A stretch of 64,000 bases of DNA from Nemertoderma westbladi (Eukaryota; Xenacoelomorpha; Nemertodermatida; Nemertodermatidae). Positions 53,680 through 64,000 of this stretch are shown piece by piece. How positions within the stretch are numbered: position 1 is the first letter of the stretch; each line of letters opens with the position of its first letter. The stretch is taken from positions 1 through 64,000 of the forward strand of contig JAUCBJ010003096.1 in the NCBI GenBank assembly GCA_032718475.1. The letters run 5' to 3'. The notes under the pieces were generated by a model. It was not told where the DNA came from and made no database searches. It saw only the letters and a program-made list of their open reading frames with translations. A program made the position numbers and the translations under genes.

Positions 53680-56600
53680 ATGTCTGACACAAAACGGGCA
53701 CTGTCAGATAGTCTTTTGGAAGGTGTTAGAATGAGTCTTAGACTTGGACAGAGTCTTGAAAGGAAGATGGCAGAGGCAATGGCAACAGCAGAAGCGGAAA
53801 GAAAGGCGGCAGAGGCAATGGCAACAGCAGAAGCAGAAAGAAAGGCGGCAGAGACAATGGCAACAGCAGAAGCGGAAAGAAAGGCGGCAGAGGCAATGGC
53901 AACAGTAGAAGTGGAAAGAAAGATAGAGACACCTGTACTCCCAGAACCTGCCTATAAATTCCCTTTGTACAGTACTAAACTACCTGTGCCCAGCAGGACT
54001 GTTCCCGAGTCCGAACCCGTCCTGGAAGCCGAGCGAGATATCAAGAATTTATCGCCCGTCGTCTCTCGCTCGCCCGCTACTACGTTGGCGACTCCCGCTT
54101 CGGCAGTTGAGTGGGTAGCTGAGGGGCGACGGGAGATGGGTCTCCTGCTCGAGCAGCTGAGGGAACACTGTTTGTGCTCCTCTCAGCAGGTCCGGGAAAT
54201 GGAAGAGACTGTTCAGCAGCTCAAGGGAACAGTAAGGGAAAGTAGGTTAGAGTTGCAAAAGGTGCAGCAAAGTATCGCGTTAGAACGCGATAAATTAGTC
54301 AATTTACAAAAGGGTATACCACCACCCCCTGTAACAATGTGTCAACCCGTTAGGTCTGAAGTATCTCATGCGCAAGGTGTGGAGCCTACACGCATCTATA
54401 CTGCTAGTGAAGTAGAAACTCCTATAGTAAACCCTATTCAGGGTAATTATAAACCTGTTGATAATAATATTCCATATAGACCTGATCATAATCCGAGAAA
54501 TTTATATACCGATAATTCTATATTCAATAATACGATGGCTCAAGAAAGTTTTACGCGTCAAATGGCTAGAACCGAAGCCCGTCAAGCGGTAAAGGTTGGA
54601 GAGATCGTCAAGTTCAATGGAGATGAGATGAAATGGTTACCTTTTAATGAATATTACAAAGATAACATACAGAATTCTGTGCTATCTAACGGAGAGAAAC
54701 TCAGATACCTCATCGAATGCTTGGAAGGACATCCCAAGTTAATGGCGTTAAAATTTATTGGACATCCAGATGGATTAAGACAAGTTTGGGATACATTAAA
54801 CATCAGGTTTGGTAATAGGACTAACATAGCTAGGTATTTATATGCGAAATTAATGGCGCCCCGAAAGTTTCTTAGCAGCAGGATTATAGAATTTTCCGAT
54901 GAGATTCAGGAGATCTGTAGACAGCTAGATTGGTTAGGTAAGTCTCAGGAATATCAGAACTCTATGGTTGTAGGAGCCTTAGCATCTACTTTACCAAAGG
55001 GTGGAGTAGGTACACGCTGGGACAAGAAAGTGTTATATATGATGGAACAACAACAACGGGACCCTACCATGGCTGATCTCATGTCCTTCTTAGATAGTGA
55101 AGTAAAATTACAACTCATAAAGCTGTCCAGAGAGAAAACATCGGAAAATAAGGTAAGTGAGAAACCCGTTTCTAGGAGAAGGGTAACACCAGTGTGCCAG
55201 TGTGTTATACTGACGACGACGAAAGCCAAGTCTCTCAGGAAGAGGACAGCGGGAAAGACACAGCAAAATCTTACTATGATAACAAGACCTATAAAGACGT
55301 AAGTAAATATAAGTCTCGAACCAGGGACAGGAGAGAACAGGTAACAACAACTCCTCCTACGTCTCCTAAGAGAATTCACGGAAGAAAGCCCGAAGAAAGA
55401 ACGAGAGTGCATAACGTTGCCCAAGGTAAAGTGAGTAACATCAAACCAAAATGTACGCTGTGCGACGGGCCCCACCGTTTGAGTGTGTGTGCTGAATTCC
55501 TAAAGAAATCCCTGGTAGACAGACGTGAAGTCATGTGGGATAAGCGGTTATGCTATAATTGCCTCAGACCAGGACACCAACGGCGAACCTGTTACTCCGA
55601 AGTAAAGTGTGCAAAGTGCGGTGCGAAACATCACATCTTGTTACGCAGTGAATTCGAACGAGACAACCCGAGTCAGGTAAGTGAGCCCGAACTACATGTC
55701 CAATTCAGTGATGTAAATGACACTGATCAAGAGTCTGAGATGGAAGGATTCTATACTGACGAATTCTCCGACGCCAACGAATCCTGTTACCTAATAAATA
55801 CTTCAGTGTATCGAGCACTTACTTATGAAAAGGACACCGACAATGAGTTCCCCCCAACTACTTTTGCCAGACAACCATCTTGGAAAGCTCCAACTTCCAA
55901 CGTAGGAATCAGAGAATTTCCGGTAGTGCAGGTAAGAGTTCATGGTCCTAACAAAAGTTACATAGTGAACGCCCTCCTTGACTCCGGCAGCACAGGAACA
56001 TTCATCGATCAAGAACTAGCCGAAGATATCTTTGCTGGACAACCCAAATTCCGGACTAAATTGAATATGTCAGGAATTATGCAGGTTTGGAAATCTACCC
56101 TAACGGCAGACTACTATGTAGGTGTGTTGTCCACCCCCCAGGATAAATTAGGAGCACAAGGGATAAGGTCGGTAAAAATGGTGGCTATAAAGAACTTCGC
56201 TACTACCCAAGCAGACCTTTATAATTGGGACGAGGATGAGAGCATCCAACATCTTAAGATACCTCGATTCCAGACAGGATTATCCTGGAGTGCAAATACT
56301 CATCGGCCAAAACGCGCATGAGGCGCTCGAGACATTGGAGAAACGGCCTGCTCAACCGCAGCCACTACAAACCTATGCGGTAAGAACTAGAGTAGGTTGG
56401 TACTTCACTTGCCCTTCCCGTAGAACTCTCAAAGAGAGATTACCTCAACAACAGGTATACCAAGTAAAGGAATGGGAAGTGGAGAGCAGTGATGTGGACG
56501 ATCCAACTGAGGGAACACCATACTCCTCAGATAATGACGATATTAACTCCAATGTAGATCAATGGAGACATTGCCTTGGGACGATTAATCCAGCCGACAT

Positions 56601-56886
56601 CGCTTCCAGATGAGCAACTCCTCAAGAACTGATAGATAATCCAGGCTGGTTAGGTGGATCCGACTTCTTAAGTAAAGAAGAAGAAGAATGGCCTCCTCAT
56701 CTTACCCCGGTGAAGATTAGACAGGCCAAGGGAGCGGAGAAAGTATCACAACAACTAAATCGCCCAGCTAGTCGTTTATGTTTACTGGAAAGAGACCGAA
56801 AACTGTCCGGAAACTATGGAAGGCAAGATACTCTTCCTACGACCACTTCCCTAATCCGACAAATATCTAGGGACTCCATAACGTAA
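53680..56886 (+). pseudogene. BEL3 Gag-protease, RT and integrase deleted, decayed
   Basis: Starts MSDTKRALSDSLLE, then four copies of a 13-residue AEAMATAEAERKA helical repeat replace the longer N-terminus of BEL1. The Gag homology region, zinc knuckles (from 55449) and protease DSGSTG (55980) are recognisable. Breaks: an 8-bp duplication CCAGTGTG near 55190 shifts the frame, one extra base near 56272 shifts it again, and a TGA lies at 56611. The passage from the SSDNDD acidic stretch to VDQWRHC (about 56545) is the same RT deletion as in BEL2. A second, larger deletion after GAEKV removes integrase and differs from BEL2. Final stop at 56884-56886. Confidence 0.88.
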
Positions 56887-58534
56887 TAACATATGGAGTG
56901 GGCGTGTGACTATATCATTTTATATTTGTTTTTATTTTATATTTATGTATGTATTATTATGTAATTTTATTATAATCGTTTCCTTTAATTTTATTTAGTA
57001 GAATGTTATTTTAGTGATTATTTAGTAGATTAGTGCAATATATTAGTGTTTATTACGTACGTAATTACTTATAATATATTTAGTGTGACGGCGAGAAATA
57101 ATTATTTTTTCTCTTTCCTTACTGTCCGTATCATATTATAAATACGTGACTACAGTAAGATGAAATGTCCGTACTTATTAAAGTACAATAAAGCTCCTAC
57201 TATACTTAAGTATTATTGGTAGGCAGAGTATTAGGAATGCAAAGTTCAGATCCTCGTGTCTCGGCTAAACCAAGCTCTGGGTAGACCTTGGAAACGACTT
57301 GCCTCTTCACACTGACATTGCTTCGTGCGATATTGCTCTTCTACCTTATATTAAATAATACATATAGTAGCGTGATGTCCCTCTAACAGTAGCGTAAAAC
57401 GCAAATAAATCTGTTAAACCTTTTGACCATCTGTAATTCTAGTCGATTAAGATATCGCGGCACCCACCGATATACTTGAAAGACAAATTCTAGAATCAGT
57501 GGTTAACGTCCCCAGACAAGTTCTGGAATAAATCGGTGCCCATCTTAAATATTAATTTAATATTTATTAAAATCTGTAAAATTCAGATCCTTTAAAATTT
57601 CTAGTCAATTAAGATATCGCAGCACTTACCGATACTCTTAAAAGACAATTTTATAGAATTAAGGATCCTAAGTCCCAAGACATGCTCTGGAATAAAAATT
57701 GTGTCAAATTTAACACAATAATAAAATCATAATAATTAATAATAAAATTCACGGGAATAAATTTAAATTCATATTTTAAATGAATTTCATAAATTGTCAT
57801 TTTGTGCAATTTATAACATTCTCAAAATTCCATTAATTAATAGATCATGGGAGCGGAGATTCATCCTATTGAGTGTATTAGAGTGCGAGAATCTCCAACA
57901 TATAGTCAATAGCCGATAAAATTAATAAAATCATGTATAAAGAGGATATTGACAATTAAAGAATTACTATTAAATAGCATTCCAGATCTGTATGCATGAG
58001 AATTACTCTAATTCTACCGCTAGCTTTCCATAATGTCACCATAGCAACACCCACGCTAGAATTAGAAGCAAGTTAAAAGAACAATAGAAAGCTTGTCCCA
58101 TTGCATAGCATAGAGAATACATAGCACACTGTTAGTATCCAAGGATACACAGTAATAACGTGACATTCTGGAAGGCACTGACTAACGGACAAATGGCCTG
58201 TATGTGTACAATTGGTGACAGTTGTGTGGAATTTGTGCGTTTATAGGTGAATGTTACTGCTAAAGTATGTTTACAGTAGCTAGTCGCAATTGTGAAAGTA
58301 ACCCAACTCTCCTATAGAAAGAACCTAAAGTGGATTCAAGCCTTTGGGACGGACAGTGGAGTGACTTGTGCCGGTTATCGTTGTCGTGCTGTTGCTACAT
58401 GTTGGCGTAAACACCGCGACAACGGTACATCGGCGCTGAGAATCCCACTGTCCGGGGGCAAAGAAAGGTAGGCAGCGACGCCCGCTCGCCTAAACATAAA
58501 CTCATTATAATATTAATAAACTCAGATAACAGAT
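56887..58534 (+). other. BEL3 spacer between Gag-protease and ORF2
   Basis: Homologous to 14523-12871 of BEL2. Contains direct repeats around GATATCGCGGCACCCACCGATA and GATATCGCAGCACTTACCGATA (57450-57650). No ORF. Confidence 0.75.
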
Positions 58535-59983
58535 ATGACGGAGTTGATAGAAGATGATCTTGGTATCAGGGAGTGATATACTCTACCTTTGCAAGCATTT
58601 GTGGATAGCTTGATACGCGGTGAAGCCGATCCAACCATTACGGAGGACGATGGTCGTTATATCGAACCGCCGATGTCACAAGAGCAACTTACGTGTGAAT
58701 TGGACTATCGAAAATTCACCGCTCGCTATACGCATCGTAATAGTACGTATATGGACTTCCTAACTACCGGCCATCCTATCGATTTACATGATACGGACAA
58801 TGTAGACACCGAAAGGGAAATGGTTCTATTTAAATATCATACCCAGCGGAGTCGGAACGATAAACCGAGAATAGATCACGAAAATTCTATTCGTAACAGA
58901 CTGGGAAGACGAACCAATATGCCTAGAATCTGAGGAGATTCAGCCTATCGCGCCCGGAACAGCGACAACGATTACATCCTAGAATGGTATCAAGGTCCAC
59001 AGTGTCTCACTGCGTACAATTATCGCCATGCCAACTATGTTTCTCGGCAACGTTGTCGGTTATGCGCATCGAGAGACCATGTTACGCCCATGGACACAAA
59101 CGTCCGCTGTTCCTATTTCCACGAACAACCGGTGATGGAAATTTATTGCGCGTATTGCAGACTCAATAACTTGCACATTTTTGCGGTTTGCCCTCAATTT
59201 ATGACTCAATGTCACCATTGTCAACTAAAGGGACACGCCAGTTTCGATTGCCCTTTTAGTCACGATTTGGAAAGCGTAGATGAAATGATCACACTACGTT
59301 ACATCAGAGCTTGGGAAGCGAACGCTGATTTACATTGTGATTCGCGCCATCGTTATTATCCTGGACGTGCTTACGAAGGAATTTATGCGTTCCATCCTTA
59401 TCTATTCGCTTCTGTCGAACCGAAATCACGCATATCGAGTTACGAACTACTGAAGCGCGTCGGAGAATGTATTTCAACCAAGTTCGTACGCAAATTTCTC
59501 AGGAGTGTTAATCCTAGCGACCTTCATTCCTATAACTTAATCAATTATATCCGTCAGGATCCAGACTATGGAGACTTATTTGTTAACTCACACCCCGAGT
59601 TACAGGAAGTGTATCGGCGACCTTACGAATACCGAGCCCGCGAACGCGAGTTGGAAAGAACCATTAAACCCAGGAGGTTTCTGACTGCCTATGGTCCACC
59701 CACGGCTCTCGTTCAGACCACTCGTAAAGGACCCGTCAGAGCGGCTGTCCTAAAACGCGCTCTCAAGGCCGTTAAACCCCTCTCCCCCAACGTTGATGTC
59801 AATCAACCCGGCACTTCGACTGGCGGATACACCGACCATAATCCTACACCCTCTGATGCAATCATATTGCACCCTTCACCCAGGAGTTATAGCCCTCCTT
59901 GTAAAGTGGCTCGCCCCAAAGAGAAAAAGACTCTGGCCAGCTTTAAAAAACTGCGTAAACGCCATCCGCGCAAGAAAGACTAA
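58535..59983 (+). pseudogene. BEL accessory ORF2: Cys/His-rich zinc-knuckle protein (482 codons, two stops)
   Basis: One frame from MTELIEDD to a stop at 59981-59983. It is interrupted only by TGA codons at 58574-58576 and 58931-58933; the first corresponds to a CGA codon in BEL2. An N-terminal conserved part (AFVDSLIRG, DDGRYIEPPMSQEQL) leads to a Cys/His cluster from residue 174 (CRLC, CSYFHE, YCAYC). A classical CCHC knuckle, CHHCQLKGHASFDC, follows at residues 226-239, then an aromatic-rich middle and a very basic C-terminus (KKLRKRHPRKKD). There is no signal peptide or membrane segment, so it is not an envelope protein. The position after pol is where env or accessory genes sit. Function unknown; nucleic-acid binding is likely from the knuckle and basic tail. 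Confidence 0.75.
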
Positions 59984-60061
59984 CTGTTTAGAGTATTTAC
60001 GTATATTAGAAACTGTGATTTTTGTATAGTAATAGACTCAAATCCCATTTTCTGGGAGCGG

Positions 60062-61270
60062 TGTAAAAGCTTCTGTGGGATATAACTGGCCCTTTTGCTT
60101 TGCAATCCAGTTCCCCCCCCAGGCGCTGGAATACTCTAAAAAGCTCTCTAACTCGAATGATGCAAAGCGACCGGCTAATTGGCTGATTTGTTATACGAGG
60201 GGCTCTTTACTATGTTCTATCGGCCAACCAGAGCTATAGCAGCAGAGTATGCAACCAGGGCAACCGAGCGGAGTGACTCATTTTGTGTGTTGGCCAAGGG
60301 CTGCAAAAATCCTGATAGTTCGGCATTTAGATATTCGTGGAACCTGTGGAATCTGGTGTTCTGCCAATGAGAGCGATTCCTCTCTGTGTAAAAAAAAATA
60401 CCTGCAACGGTGTTAGAGTCAGAGAGTGTTTTTGTTACTGTTGTGTTGTTTCTATCTAGGCCAGGAACACCGGCTCTAGAGTCAATTCGTTTCAGACTTT
60501 AGAAGAAACATTAGTAGGCTTAAGATTATAGAGCGTATAACTGTTATCAGTTCATATCATAACTTAACATACCATCTTAATGCTTTTTACTGTTGTCATA
60601 TTTTGTATCAGTTGGTTGAATATTATTTGGAGAACATTTATAAAGAACCCAAATTTCCCAATTTTCTTGATACACTACAGGTTAGAGAGACGGGTTATAT
60701 ATAGCGATTGCGACTTATATTATTGTGGTTTGTAGTGAATTTAATGCTATTTGATAAGCACTACATGAGTCCGTTGCTGTTCTCTTTATATATGATAAAA
60801 TTCATTGACGGTCGGCAAATTAGTGAGCAGTATTGTGTGTTACCGGTAGTGTGCATGATTGTGGCTGATAACTAAGCATTTCCTAAAGAATGCGCCTCAT
60901 ACGTGAATCATAAGCCTTACCGACTTACCGTTGTGTTTAGTACAAGTCATATCTCTGTTTACCTAGATAGAGCACCACGTCCTAAAGGAACTGTTAATAT
61001 TTCCCGAAAGTGAATAATATTAGTCAGAAATTATTTATTAACGATCAATCGAATAATACAGTAAGCTTACACTGCAATAATAATCTAAGCCCTCAGAATC
61101 CAGTCTCCCGGGTATATCCAGCGGGTGAATGGACACGCACTAGGCTGGCTTCTGCTAATGTTGTGTTTATTGGTATTAAATATTTGTCAACTTCTAAAGT
61201 CTATTTATAAACCAAAAGACATATAAATTTTGGCAGGTTAAACTGCTAAAGGTCTTCAAAAGCGCGTACA
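60062..61270 (+). repeat. BEL3 3' LTR
   Basis: 1209 bp. It starts TGTAAAAGCTTCTGTGGG after the purine-rich TGGGAGCGG and ends GCGCGTACA. Matches the BEL2 LTR in inverse orientation with many substitutions. Inner blocks such as CCTAAAGGAACTGTTAATATT (60990) are conserved in all five BEL LTRs here. Confidence 0.88.
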
Positions 61271-61510
61271 CGGTAATTACTTTCAAATATAAATCGTACC
61301 GGTAATCACTTTCTAATATAAATCGTACCGGTAATCACTTTCAAATATAAATCGTACCGGTAATCACTTTCAAATATAAATCGTACCGGTAATCACTTAT
61401 AAAAAAAAACGTACTGGTAATAATTTTCAAATATAAATCGTACGGGTATTCACTTTCAAATCGGTATTTACTTTCAAATATAAATCGTATTTACTTTAAA
61501 TCTAAAGCTT
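61271..61510 (+). repeat. 29-bp tandem repeat array abutting BEL3 LTR
   Basis: About seven to eight units of CGGTAATCACTTTCAAATATAAATCGTAC, starting at the first base past the LTR and decaying to the right. Looser copies of TTTCAAATATAAATC continue to about 61710. Confidence 0.88.
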
Positions 61511-61818
61511 ACGTGTACATTATATGTATGGTTAGGTTAAAGTCTTTGTTTCAACTCTAGTTACGATGTAATATTATTAATTCAATATCGCTTTCGAATA
61601 AATCGCATACATACACAAAGTTACTACCTAATTTAAATTGTAATCACTTTTATCAAATATAAATCAGATTATTAATATCAAATATACTCCTTTCCAATAT
61701 AAATCGTAATAATAATTTGTCATATAGTTATGTGTTACATATATATAGTTTATATGTATATATATATATATATATTGTTATATAGATTGTAAGACATACG
61801 TAATTGCGTAATTAAACC
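61511..61818. repeat. AT-rich region with decayed repeat copies and TA microsatellite
   Basis: Scattered TCAAATATAAATC fragments and a (TA)n tract at 61755-61775. No gene seen. Confidence 0.5.
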
Positions 61819-62595
61819 TAGTTACAGATCGACAGGAGGGACCTCACTCGCTCCGGAGCTACGGAGGAGACGTACCCCGCTACTGATCGGATCGATGGGG
61901 GCAGACCCAATACGAGTATCGGGCAGGAGGGTATCGTTAGAGGACAAAGCATGGGGCAACAGAATATCGGCTAATTTGTGGATGTGGATGGGGTCTGAAT
62001 TCTTCCTTATACGAATGCAAACCACACCGTTAAAGGAATACGCGGCAAAGATTTGCTTATTGGCCTTCAGCGATGTACACTCACGCAGAAGTGAAGCGCG
62101 ATAAGTTGTGAGGTGATCACTCGGGTAGATTCCTTTTGGTAGTTTGGCTTTCCGTGAATGAATAGTGTAACGTGTTGCGTGTCCCAGGAAGCGTATTAAT
62201 AAAAGTCGAGGTTTCGATTTAGGTCATCCTAGGCGATGACAAACATCGAGTAAATTTGGATTAATGGTCAGAGAGGATAATATCTGCAAGAGACGATCAT
62301 GGTCGGATTTGGGATTTCCTTCTGGGATTCCGTGAAGGAGGACATTGTGTCGTCTTATGTAATGGTTGAGGGAGTCAATCTCCCTTGCCGAGGAATTGCG
62401 AATGGCATTGAGATCCTCTTTAAGGTATCCGTTTTCCTCGCGTAGGATATTAATCGTTTGTATAAGTGAGGGGGACCCATCGGTTGGGTTTAATTGGGTG
62501 GTAATGGCTTTTAAGTCGGAAGATACAGCGGCCAAAAGTTTCTCAAGTTGATCCATTCGTGTGGAAATATCTTGGTGTTCATTACGAGTTGGCAT
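61819..62595 (-). pseudogene. LINE ORF1 protein remnant
   Basis: Minus-strand frame from 62595: a coiled-coil-like N-terminus (MDQLEKLLAAVSSDLKAI), then RRHNVLLHGIPEGNPKSD, the RRM-like start typical of LINE ORF1 proteins, and DVCHRLG. A TGA at about 62226-62224 interrupts it. The same frame continues through KLPKGIYPSDHLT and GVVCIRIRK to a stop near 61820. The whole is about 258 codons. ORF1p binds LINE RNA in family members. No ORF2 adjoins on the left, so it is a fragment. Confidence 0.75.
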
Positions 62596-62959
62596 GATTG
62601 CGGGGGTGTCTCGAGTTTAGTTTTAGAAGAGGACAATGGGGCTCACGAGTAAAAGGGTCAGCGTATGGGGTGATTTGCTGCAGATAATGGAATGGACCGC
62701 AGATTACTGGATTATGGAATGTATGGTAAGGGGTACCAGTACCCGGTGAGGGAGTAGTTTACAGCAGTAGGTACAGACTGACATATAACAGGTTATTTTT
62801 GCATGGTGCAGTACATCAGTCGTCCACCTAAACTCTAGAGGAGTTCCGTATGGCATTATCTATCAATGGCTACAGTTCCAACAGTTGCAGTTCCTGTCTG
62901 CCGCAAGAGGGCGTATTATTTAAAAATTAACATCTTCTCTAGCTTTGTTATTTACAATA
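62596..62959. other. Intergenic; possible extra SINE 3' fragment
   Basis: GTTCCTGTCTGCCGCAAGAGGGCG at about 62890 resembles the SINE body segment at 63122-63146, but too little is present for a firm call. No gene. Confidence 0.35.
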
Positions 62960-63326
62960 CGCAAAACTATGAAGTTATATTGCTTAAGTGTTCTAAGGGG
63001 CAAGCCATGAGGCAAGATATTTGAGACTTATTTAGATATATTATTACTTAATTTTGACCCCCCAATCGATATCTATTACAATATGGGCTATATCTTTTGC
63101 AGAGTCACAGAGTAGTCTGAAGTTCCCAGTCTGCCACAAGAGGGGAAATGTCTCAAAGTGAAAACCATATGGTAGCCATGAATTGGCTACTAGGCAATAA
63201 TACTGCATTTTGCAACGTTAGGCCTATTGCTGACCGAACGAAAACTGCCCTGGTTCATGCAGGGATCAAAACCATAACATACGGGAGATGTGAATTCAAT
63301 GCAACCACTACGCCAACTACTACTAC
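62960..63326 (-). mobile_element. tRNA-derived SINE, second copy
   Basis: Reverse complement of 47975-48350: TTGCTTAAGTGTTCTAAGGGG at its 3' part through GCATTTTGCAACGTTAGGCC to the head with GCAACCACTACGCCA. The B box is degenerate (GGTTTTGATCCCTG). Its head directly abuts the (CTA)n tail of LINE-A copy 4. Confidence 0.82.
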
Positions 63327-64000
63327 TAGGATCGGCATGCTGCATTGCAGCTGCATTTTTAAGAATGCTGTGCCGGCTTGTCAACAAAATTGCACTGCCA
63401 CAACTCCCTATCACCCATGACATTTGCTAGATCATCCGCATCTTTAAGCCAGTGTCCTTTAAGATGCGTCTCAAGAAAGTCATGGGCTGTCCACCATGCT
63501 TATTCACTCCATGAGGCTGCCAAAGTACAAGATTATGCACTGGCTGGTCCTCACGGCAAAAGCAATGTCCGGCAAAGCTGAGGCGATTTTGTTCTAGTGT
63601 CAAGCTTGGGGGAACCAATGAGACACCTCCAATGTTATATAGTGTCTGGTTGGAGATGTGTGCATTGTACTTGACACAATGAACCCGGCGTAGCATTCTT
63701 GTAAATGTGCCATCCAGAGATTTGGTGTCCTCAGCAGTTAGAGCCCAGCATGGACTCCCGTAGAGGAGTACTGGAACTACTGCTGCTCTAAATTATCGGA
63801 CCTTAAGTTTCCGATTAATTCTCGGTGACTTCCAAATCCTGGAAAGCCTATTCAAGGCTGCCCATGCCTTTCCCTTACGTACTCGAAGGTCCTCACCTGA
63901 CTTCCGGATCCATGATCCCAGGTAACAGAAGTCGTCCACATGCTCAAGCATACCATCCTTTGAGCTTATACTCATCCGATCAGAGACTTGCTGAGGACTT
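63327..64000 (-). pseudogene. LINE-A copy 4: C-terminal part, open at right window edge
   Basis: Minus strand, from the SDRMS segment at the right edge to the short 3' UTR and (TAG)n tail. The frame breaks near 63790 and again near 63440 (in the last 30 codons). Close to copies 2 and 3. The upstream RT would lie beyond the window. Confidence 0.88.

Larger units (their letters stand above)
53666..61270 (+). mobile_element. BEL3: non-autonomous BEL/Pao element, 5'-truncated, with ORF2
   Basis: It starts just before the Gag ATG; 5' LTR and leader are missing and duplication copy 2 adjoins directly. Gag-protease remnant (53680-56886), spacer (56887-58534), ORF2 (58535-59983) and 3' LTR (60062-61270) follow in the same order as BEL2. 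Same RT-deletion junction as BEL2. It is older than BEL2, since it carries frameshifts and stops. Confidence 0.88.

Noticed and set aside
58535-59983. Envelope gene of an errantivirus-like BEL element
   Set aside because: Position would fit, but there is no signal peptide, furin-like site or membrane anchor; the Cys/His cluster and CCHC knuckle argue for a nucleic-acid-binding protein.

Overview
The window is AT-rich, repeat-dense DNA from an animal genome, probably a marine invertebrate. Evidence: BEL/Pao and Ty3/gypsy LTR retrotransposons, several APE-type LINE families, tRNA-derived SINEs, MITE-like foldback elements, and two small intron-containing genes for GPI-anchored Ly6/three-finger proteins. 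I see no prokaryotic operons, rRNA genes or genuine tRNA genes. The species cannot be named from sequence alone.

Layout. (1) 1-26400, minus strand: three nested elements. A LINE (LINE-A copy 1, 23322-26400) is broken by a large BEL/Pao element (BEL1, 1-23321, running off the left edge) whose 2697-aa Gag-Pol ORF is intact. BEL1 is itself split in its 5' leader by a second BEL element (BEL2, 10295-21969) with near-identical LTRs and a 5-bp target duplication. BEL2 is non-autonomous: it keeps an open 1349-codon Gag-protease frame but has lost RT and integrase in frame. (2) 26400-33760: a palindromic MITE, Ly6 gene 1 (27533-28044), a region rich in X-box-like palindromes, LINE-A copy 2, and a 1.16-kb unclassified insertion. 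(3) 33830-43160: LINE-A copy 3, a BEL LTR fragment, LINE-B, minisatellites, a decayed LINE-C, and a ~196-bp palindrome. (4) 43162-48983: a MITE-like inverted-repeat element split by a GC-rich Ty3/gypsy element of CsRn1 type (43237-48952), whose integrase is interrupted by a composite of 19-bp repeats, palindromic repeats and a SINE. (5) 49440-53660: a SINE fragment, Ly6 gene 2 (50438-51469) and the second copy of the Ly6 segmental duplication, which preserves the empty sites of the insertions seen in copy 1. (6) 53666-61270, plus strand: BEL3, 5'-truncated and decayed. It has the same RT-deletion junction as BEL2 and carries a second ORF (58535-59983) for a Cys/His-rich zinc-knuckle protein. 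(7) 61271-64000: a 29-bp tandem array, a LINE ORF1p remnant, a SINE and LINE-A copy 4.

The host-gene content I can support is the Ly6-like pair. The two genes share promoter-proximal sequence, signal-peptide type, intron position, GPI-signal exon end, 3' UTR and kilobases of flank, yet their cysteine-framed mature domains are almost unrelated. The most notable mobile system is the BEL family: an intact autonomous copy beside a non-autonomous lineage that keeps Gag-protease plus an extra zinc-knuckle ORF.
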